NCBI GenBank assembly: GCA_903927685.1
Contig: CAIYOB010001153.1
Location: 1-10,721, forward strand
Reading direction: 5' to 3'
DNA from: an uncultured Planctomycetaceae bacterium
Lineage (GTDB): Bacteria > Planctomycetota > Planctomycetia > Pirellulales > Pirellulaceae
Length of the DNA stretch: 10,721 bases
Shown here: positions 5,973 to 10,721 of the stretch, in pieces
Position numbering within the stretch: the first letter of the stretch is position 1
Layout: every line of letters begins with the position of its first letter
Translations under genes and position numbers: made by a program
The notes under the pieces: model-generated
Seen by the model: only the letters and a program-made list of their open reading frames with translations
Databases searched by the model: none
What the model was told of the DNA's origin: nothing

Positions 5973-7652
5973 ATGAGAACGACCTCTTTCGCCCTGGCCG
6001 GATTGCTGTTACTGCCCGGCGTCCTGGCCCGCGCGGCAGACAAGCCGCACGTCCTGCTGATTTGCGTGGACGATCTGAAGCCCCTGTTGGGCTGTTACGG
6101 CTCGCCCCTGGTCCAATCGCCGAATCTCGATCGGCTGGCGGCCCGGGGGCTGCTGTTCGAGCGCGCGTACTGCAATCAGGCCGTATGCGCGCCTTCGCGA
6201 AACTCGCTGCTGACCGGCTTGCGGCCGCCGACGATCGGGATCTACGACCTGCCGACGAACTTCCGCTTCGGCGTCCCCACTGCGGTGACGGTCGCCCAGT
6301 ATTTCGCCCGGCACGGTTATCGGACCGAGGCGTTGGGCAAGGTCATGCACGTCGGCCACGGCAACTACGAGGACGCGGCCTCGTGGACCGTGCCGCACTG
6401 GCGTCCGCAAGCTGGCCCGCCGGGCGGCTATGTGCGGGCGGAGAACCGGCCGGCCCAGGCGGCGGCCGGTCAAGCGGGCACCGGCCCGAAAGGCGCCGCC
6501 ACCGAATGCGAGGATGTGCCGGACAGCACCTACGGCGACGGCCAAATCGCGGACGAGGCGATCCAGCGACTGCAGGCTGCCCGCGACAAGGCGGACGAGC
6601 CGTTTTTCCTGGCGGTCGGCTTTCTCAAACCGCACCTACCGTTCGTCGCGCCCAAAAAGTACTGGGACCTGTACGATCCGGCGGCGTTTTCTTTGCCCAA
6701 GCTGACCACGCCACCCCGGGGTGCCCCGGAATTCGCGCCCACCACTTGGGGCGAATTGCGGAACTACAGCGACATGCCGGCCACGGGGCCGCTGGACGAC
6801 GCGCGGACACGGCACCTGATCCACGGCTATCACGCCGCCGTCAGCTTTATGGACGCCCAATTGGGCCGCGTCTTGGACGCGCTGGACCGGAACGGCTTTG
6901 CCCAGAACACTATGATCGTCCTGTGGGGCGACCACGGCTGGCATCTGGGCGATCACGGCATGTGGTGCAAGCATACGAACTACGAGCAGGCCGCGCGGAT
7001 TCCGCTGGTGATCGTCGCGCCCGGCGTGACAGCTCCCGGCGGCAAGACTTCGGCCTTGGCCGAGACCGTCGATATCTACCCGACGCTGTGCGAACTGGCC
7101 GGCCTGCCCGCGCCGCAGGGCCTGGATGGCGCCAGCCTGGTTCCGGTGCTGAAAGACCCGGCCGCCCGAAGCAAGGACTCGGTGCTGCATGTCTATCCGC
7201 GCAACCAACTGCTGGGCCGGGCCGTGCGCACGGCCCGCTATCGACTGGTCGAATGGAAGCAGATCGGCCAGCCAGCCGACTCGGCCATCCTGGAATTGTA
7301 TGACTATGAAGCGGACCCCGACGAGACGCAGAACCTGGCCGCGGAGCGGCCGGACGTCGTCGCCCAACTGCGGGCGATCCTGGCCCAGCAGCCCGAAGCC
7401 AAGCCGCAGGTGCGTGCCACCGGCGGCCAGGACGGAAAGAAAGCGGCCACCGCCGGCAAGCCCAAGCAGGACCGGGCGGCGATGTTCGCCCGCCGCGACA
7501 AGGACCGCGACGGCAAGTTGACGCGCGAGGAATTCCTGGCCGACCAGCCCGATCCCGACGAGGCGCCGAAGCGGTACGTGCTGTTCGACGCCAACCGGGA
7601 CGGCTTCATCGACCGCGACGAGTTCATTACCGGCGGCAAGCCCCAGCGGTAG
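5973..7652 (+). CDS. Secreted S1 sulfatase, iduronate-2-sulfatase-like, with C-terminal EF-hand pair
   Basis: A 559-residue protein with signal peptide 1-22 (ends 'LPGVLARAA'). It begins 'KPHVLLICVDDLKPLLGCYG', giving metal ligands D33 and D34. 'CAPSRNSLLTGLRP' at 72-85 is the formylglycine signature CxPSR, with C72 the modified residue; 'GKVMH' (122-126) and 'WGDHGWHLGDHG' (318-329, D320/H321) complete the site. 'FFLAVGFLKPHLPF' and the spacing of these blocks resemble human iduronate-2-sulfatase, so subfamily S1_7 is likely, but the substrate could be any 2-O-sulfated uronate or related sugar. After a Lys/Ala/Gly-rich linker (about 475-506) come two EF-hand loops, D509-E520 (DKDRDGKLTREE) and D539-E550 (DANRDGFIDRDE), suggesting calcium binding. 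No formylglycine-generating enzyme gene is in the window. It converges on the arabinofuranosidase gene with 3 bp between the stops. Confidence 0.95.
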   Translation: MRTTSFALAGLLLLPGVLARAADKPHVLLICVDDLKPLLGCYGSPLVQSPNLDRLAARGLLFERAYCNQAVCAPSRNSLLTGLRPPTIGIYDLPTNFRFGVPTAVTVAQYFARHGYRTEALGKVMHVGHGNYEDAASWTVPHWRPQAGPPGGYVRAENRPAQAAAGQAGTGPKGAATECEDVPDSTYGDGQIADEAIQRLQAARDKADEPFFLAVGFLKPHLPFVAPKKYWDLYDPAAFSLPKLTTPPRGAPEFAPTTWGELRNYSDMPATGPLDDARTRHLIHGYHAAVSFMDAQLGRVLDALDRNGFAQNTMIVLWGDHGWHLGDHGMWCKHTNYEQAARIPLVIVAPGVTAPGGKTSALAETVDIYPTLCELAGLPAPQGLDGASLVPVLKDPAARSKDSVLHVYPRNQLLGRAVRTARYRLVEWKQIGQPADSAILELYDYEADPDETQNLAAERPDVVAQLRAILAQQPEAKPQVRATGGQDGKKAATAGKPKQDRAAMFARRDKDRDGKLTREEFLADQPDPDEAPKRYVLFDANRDGFIDRDEFITGGKPQR

Positions 7653-7655
7653 GGC

Positions 7656-9230
7656 TCACTCCAGTTCCAGCACCACCACCGACTTGGCCGGCAGCGTGGC
7701 CGTGAAGCCGGTGTCGGCCAGGCGGCAGTCGGCGAAATCGGCCGGCTGCACGCGCTGCGGCTGGTCGAACGTGTTGTGGGCCGTCATCTCGGCGGCCGTC
7801 AGGACGCGGCCGGAGATCTTGGCCGGCTTGACGCCGTCGATCTGACACGTCAACGCGGCCGGCTGGTTGGGATCCAGGTTGCACAGCGACACGTGCAGCT
7901 TGCCCGCCGCGTCGCGCGAGGCCGAGACGCTGAGCGCGGGGATCTGCTCTTGCTCGCAGCGGTACTGGCCGCAAGTCAACTCGACCGGCAGCCACTTGGC
8001 GTCCTGGTGCACGGCGAACATGCCGAACACGTGGTAGGTCGGCGTGAGGAGCATTTTCTCCTTGTCCGTCAGGATCATCGCCTGCAGGACGTTGATCGTC
8101 TGGGCGATGTTCGCCATGCGCACGCGGTCGCAATGCTGCTGGAAGATATTCAGCGTCACGCCGGCGACCAACGCGTCGCGGAGGCTGTTCTGCTGGTACA
8201 GGAAGCCGGGATTCGAGCCGGGTTCGACCGCGTGCCAGGCGCCCCATTCGTCGACCATCAGGGCGACCTTCTTGTCGGGATCGAAACGGTCCATGATCTC
8301 GGCGTGCTTGGTGATCAGCTCGTCCATCACCAGGGCGTTCTTCAGCTGGTGGAACCAGTCGACTTCGGTGAACTGGGTCGCCGAGCGACTCTTCCGGCCT
8401 GTGCCGCAGTAGTAGTGCAGCGCCAAGCCGTTCATCCGCCGGGCGCACTGTTCCATCAGCACTTCGGTCCAATGGTAGTCGGCCCGATTCGGGCCGCAGG
8501 CGATTTTGAACACCCGGTTCTCGCCAAAGTTGCGGACGTAGGTGGCGTAGCGGCGGTACTGGTCGGCGTAGTACTCGGCGGTCATGTTTCCGCCGCAGCC
8601 CCAATTCTCGTTGCCCACCCCCCAGTACTTGACGGACCATGGCTCCTCGCGGCCATTCTGCCGCCGCCAGTCGGCCATCGGGCTGATGCCGTCGAACGTC
8701 AGGTACTCGACCCACTGCTGCATCTCCTGGACCGTGCCGCTGCCGACGTTGCCGCAGATGTACGGCTCGCAGCCCAGTTGACCGCACAAGTCCAGGAACT
8801 CGTGCGTGCCGAAGTGATTGTTCTCGGTGACTCCGCCCCAGTGCGTGTTGATCATCGTCGGCCGTTTGGTGCGTGGTCCGACGCCGTCCTTCCAGTGGTA
8901 TTCGTCGGCAAAGCAGCCGCCGGGCCAACGGAGCACGGGGATCTTGATCTCGCGAAGTGCGGCGACGACGTCGTTGCGGATCCCGCGCGTGTTCGGGATC
9001 GGGCTGTCCTCGCCCACCCAAATGCCTTCGTAAATGCAGCGGCCCAGGTGTTCGGCGAAATGCCCGTAGATATTCCGGTCGATCGTGATCCGGCCGCGGT
9101 CGGCGTGGATCACTAGGTGATTGGCGGTCGGGGCCGCGGCGTTGTCGGCCGCCGGGGCGACGGGCGGCGAAGCGGCGAGCGCGAGGCCGCTGACGGTGAC
9201 GATCCAGCGAGCAAGGGAATGCAGGGTCAT
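7656..9230 (-). CDS. Secreted alpha-L-arabinofuranosidase, GH51
   Basis: A 524-residue enzyme predicted to release terminal alpha-L-arabinofuranose from arabinans, arabinoxylans or arabinogalactan proteins. Residues 1-28 form a signal peptide ending 'APA-AD'; many bacterial GH51 enzymes are cytoplasmic, so export is notable. '[20 protein letters not shown]' (52-71) and '[20 protein letters not shown]' (99-118) are family blocks. The acid/base is E208 in '[11 protein letters not shown]', and the nucleophile is E328 in '[10 protein letters not shown]', consistent with clan GH-A. '[12 protein letters not shown]' begins the C-terminal beta-sandwich, complete to 'VVVLELE'. Length and domain order are normal. 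The start at 9230 has AGGAG (9239-9243) eight bases upstream, and a promoter-like element lies just beyond. It faces the sulfatase gene tail to tail. Confidence 0.95.
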   Translation of the reverse strand: MTLHSLARWIVTVSGLALAASPPVAPAADNAAAPTANHLVIHADRGRITIDRNIYGHFAEHLGRCIYEGIWVGEDSPIPNTRGIRNDVVAALREIKIPVLRWPGGCFADEYHWKDGVGPRTKRPTMINTHWGGVTENNHFGTHEFLDLCGQLGCEPYICGNVGSGTVQEMQQWVEYLTFDGISPMADWRRQNGREEPWSVKYWGVGNENWGCGGNMTAEYYADQYRRYATYVRNFGENRVFKIACGPNRADYHWTEVLMEQCARRMNGLALHYYCGTGRKSRSATQFTEVDWFHQLKNALVMDELITKHAEIMDRFDPDKKVALMVDEWGAWHAVEPGSNPGFLYQQNSLRDALVAGVTLNIFQQHCDRVRMANIAQTINVLQAMILTDKEKMLLTPTYHVFGMFAVHQDAKWLPVELTCGQYRCEQEQIPALSVSASRDAAGKLHVSLCNLDPNQPAALTCQIDGVKPAKISGRVLTAAEMTAHNTFDQPQRVQPADFADCRLADTGFTATLPAKSVVVLELE

Positions 9231-9270
9231 GGCAGGTGCTCCTATCCAAGGTCAGGTGGTTGTCTGCGTT

Positions 9271-9300
9271 ACTATAAGGGCCGCGATACGCGCCGAGCAA
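9271..9300 (-). promoter_or_regulatory. Candidate sigma-70-type promoter for the arabinofuranosidase gene
   Basis: On the minus strand, TTGCTC (9295-9300) is followed after 18 bases by TATAGT (9271-9276), which matches the -10 consensus at 5 of 6. Transcription would start near 9264, leaving a leader of about 35 bases with the AGGAG. The -35 match is only 3 of 6. The remainder of 9231-9484 holds no gene that I can support. Confidence 0.4.
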
Positions 9301-9484
9301 GCTCGCGCCGTGGACTTCACCGCTCCCGGCCGCCCAGCCCGAAAAGTCCGCCCAGGGCTCAAGATCGTCACAACCGGTACCGATAACAGGAACGGAGGAT
9401 CGTCTCCCCATAGCCTTGCGCGGCCGCTTGCGCATGCTAGCACGACTTGAACTGGCAACCACATCGTCCGGGCGGACAGCGATC

Positions 9485-10693
9485 ATGACCACCGCGAAAA
9501 GTCGACGATCGGGAACGACGGCAGGGTCCCGGGAGCGAACGCGTCACAAGGCTGCGGGCAGGGCCGGCGAGGCGATCCCCGTCTTGATTCGCCTGCCCCG
9601 CTTGGCCGAAGAAACGGAACCTGTCGAGGCGAATCGCGCCGACGCGGACCAGGCGGAGATCCGTGCGACGATCCCGATCACCGTGCGGGCTCCGGAGCCG
9701 GAGCTTCTGCCGCCTGTCCCGGACGCCGGCGGAACCGCCGCTGTTCCGCCTCCGCCCGAGCGGCGCAAGGAGAGCACGCAGTGGATCCCCTCGCTGGCGT
9801 CGCGAAACTCGCCCTGGCTGCGGTTTCGCTTTCCCCGCTGGGCGGTGCGGGGTGGACTCGCCGCGGGCTTGATTGCGGTCCTGGCACTGGCCCTGTCCGC
9901 GATTTGGGATTCGGCCCCGGATCAGGACTCGGATCAAATGGCCGGCGTCGAGGCCGCCGACGTGATGGCCCTGCCGGGGATTCCGACAGCCGAGATGCCG
10001 CCGGTTCCCCTGTCCCTGATTTCGCCAGCGACTCAGGGGCGGAGCGAGCCGAGTGCGCCGCTCGTGAAGGTCGGTCCGACCGCGGATGCAGCGCCGTCTG
10101 GACCTGTCGCGAATCTCGCCAACGTCCGGACTGCCGACCAGCGGTCGGCCAGCCCATCGGAGAACGCGGACCCTTTGGTTGTCGCCGCCTCGATGCAGCA
10201 TGCGCCGCCTCCAGGGCCGGCGTTGCCCGCGGAGCCCCCGGCGTCCCCAACCCCCCCGGTGTCCGCGACGGCCGAGGCTCCGCCAACGGTCGTAGGACCG
10301 AACCCTGCGGAAGCGAATCCTGCGCAACAGAACGCTCCGCAAGCGAATCCTGCGGACGCGATCGCCAACGAACCGGATCTGCCGCTGACCGGCGCTTCAG
10401 CCGCCGCCGAGGCGTCCCGTCCGACCGAGCGGCACATTTATCCGGAAACCAATCCGGCGACCTTTCAATACCCGGCGGACTACCACTTGCGCCTGCGAAA
10501 CCGCAACGGGACAGCGGCTGGCCCCGGCGACGGAACGCAGAGTGGCGGGCCGCAGTTCAACGGGCCGCAGTTCAACGGGCCGCAGTTCAACGGGCCGCAG
10601 TTCAACAGGCCGACGACCAATGCCGCGGCCGGCGGCTGGCAACCGAACACCGCTCGCTTGCAGCCGCGGATCGAACCGCCGCCGGTGCGGTAA
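9485..10693 (+). CDS. Unrecognised Pro/Ala-rich single-pass membrane protein with GPQFN repeats
   Basis: A 402-residue protein that I do not recognise. The N-terminal part (1-120) is Arg-rich and charged, with a Pro-rich patch near 70-92. One hydrophobic segment at about 122-141 (VRGGLAAGLIAVLALALSAI) preceded by Arg residues suggests a single membrane anchor with the N-terminus inside and the rest outside. Residues 150-310 are low-complexity Pro/Ala/Ser. A conserved-looking stretch 'RHIYPETNPATFQYPADYHL' (316-335) precedes four GPQFN repeats (355-374) and a Pro-rich end. No catalytic motif is seen. The frame is open from a TTG at 9416, but the ATG at 9485 seems likelier; its Shine-Dalgarno is weak, so the start is uncertain. 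It is divergent from the arabinofuranosidase gene. A cell-envelope scaffold or linker protein is possible but speculative. Confidence 0.7.
   Translation: MTTAKSRRSGTTAGSRERTRHKAAGRAGEAIPVLIRLPRLAEETEPVEANRADADQAEIRATIPITVRAPEPELLPPVPDAGGTAAVPPPPERRKESTQWIPSLASRNSPWLRFRFPRWAVRGGLAAGLIAVLALALSAIWDSAPDQDSDQMAGVEAADVMALPGIPTAEMPPVPLSLISPATQGRSEPSAPLVKVGPTADAAPSGPVANLANVRTADQRSASPSENADPLVVAASMQHAPPPGPALPAEPPASPTPPVSATAEAPPTVVGPNPAEANPAQQNAPQANPADAIANEPDLPLTGASAAAEASRPTERHIYPETNPATFQYPADYHLRLRNRNGTAAGPGDGTQSGGPQFNGPQFNGPQFNGPQFNRPTTNAAAGGWQPNTARLQPRIEPPPVR
10311..10354 (+). repeat. Imperfect Asn-Pro-Ala coding repeat
   Basis: AAGCGAATCCTGCG occurs at 10311-10324 and again at 10341-10354, a 30-bp period coding for EANPA/QANPA-type segments in the low-complexity part of the membrane protein. 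Confidence 0.6.
10547..10606 (+). repeat. Four perfect tandem 15-bp repeats coding GPQFN
   Basis: GGGCCGCAGTTCAAC is repeated four times without any base change. Unit length is a multiple of three, so copy-number change keeps frame. A partial fifth unit (AGGCCG, coding RP) follows. Identity at silent positions points to recent slippage expansion. Confidence 0.95.
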
Positions 10694-10721
10694 CTGCAGG
10701 GATCACCGGACCGACGAGGCC

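Noticed and set aside
9434..9475. A tRNA 3'-half-like fragment on the minus strand (GTTCAAGTC, T-loop-like)
   Set aside because: The T-stem would have two mismatches in five pairs, and no D-arm, anticodon arm or acceptor stem could be found upstream. It is probably chance or an old remnant.
7627..9492. A 621-codon open frame on the minus strand overlapping the arabinofuranosidase gene in another frame
   Set aside because: Its translation is Arg/Pro-rich with no domain motifs, while the overlapping 7656-9230 frame has complete GH51 catalytic blocks and a signal peptide. It is a by-product of high GC content and strong codon bias.
9437..10342. A 301-codon minus-strand frame opposite the Pro/Ala-rich membrane protein
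   Set aside because: It is Arg-rich without motifs. The plus-strand frame has a membrane segment, in-frame 15-bp repeats and a longer continuous reading frame, so the plus strand is preferred, though neither product is recognised.

Overview
The window looks like a GC-rich chromosomal segment from a planctomycete, most likely near the Pirellulales. This is inferred from gene content, not from a marker gene. It combines a PQQ-type propeller protein, a sialate-O-acetylesterase-type SGNH hydrolase, a beta-propeller/di-heme cytochrome fusion, an S1 sulfatase with C-terminal EF-hands, a secreted GH51 arabinofuranosidase and a Pro/Ala-rich single-pass membrane protein. I see no rRNA, tRNA, CRISPR array, insertion sequence or phage gene.

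Layout. Positions 1-2332 (minus strand) hold a tight three-gene run, probably one operon. In transcription order these are a secreted SGNH/SASA esterase (1397-2332), a TIM-barrel sugar-phosphate isomerase/epimerase-like protein (580-1392, 4-bp gap) and a secreted PQQ-type propeller protein cut by the window edge (1-564, 15-bp gap). Positions 2333-2563 are intergenic. They carry three tandem 34-bp units built on a 14-bp palindrome, plus an inverted fourth copy; the last unit ends exactly where the next gene's stop codon begins. Positions 2564-4498 (minus) encode an exported beta-propeller/di-heme cytochrome c protein. A 277-bp divergent intergenic region with an 18-bp palindrome separates it from aroB (4776-5876, plus), the only clear housekeeping gene. 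After aroB come a secreted iduronate-2-sulfatase-like sulfatase with two EF-hands (5973-7652, plus) and, convergent with only 3 bp between the stops, a secreted GH51 alpha-L-arabinofuranosidase (7656-9230, minus). A 254-bp divergent region follows, then an unrecognised Pro/Ala-rich membrane-anchored protein with four perfect 15-bp repeats (9485-10693, plus).

How the genes may work together. Esterase, sulfatase and arabinofuranosidase all carry signal peptides and would remove acyl groups, sulfate and arabinose from complex, possibly algal, polysaccharides. The epimerase-like protein could process a released sugar in the cytoplasm. This joint role is inference; only the three-gene minus-strand run has operon-like spacing. 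The cytochrome fusion suggests a periplasmic redox or peroxidase-like function and shows no direct link to glycan use. Several gene starts were moved downstream of the longest possible ORF because a Shine-Dalgarno motif and signal peptide fit better. I did not find a convincing new multi-gene defence or mobile system. The most unusual non-coding feature is the palindromic repeat cluster at 2419-2563.
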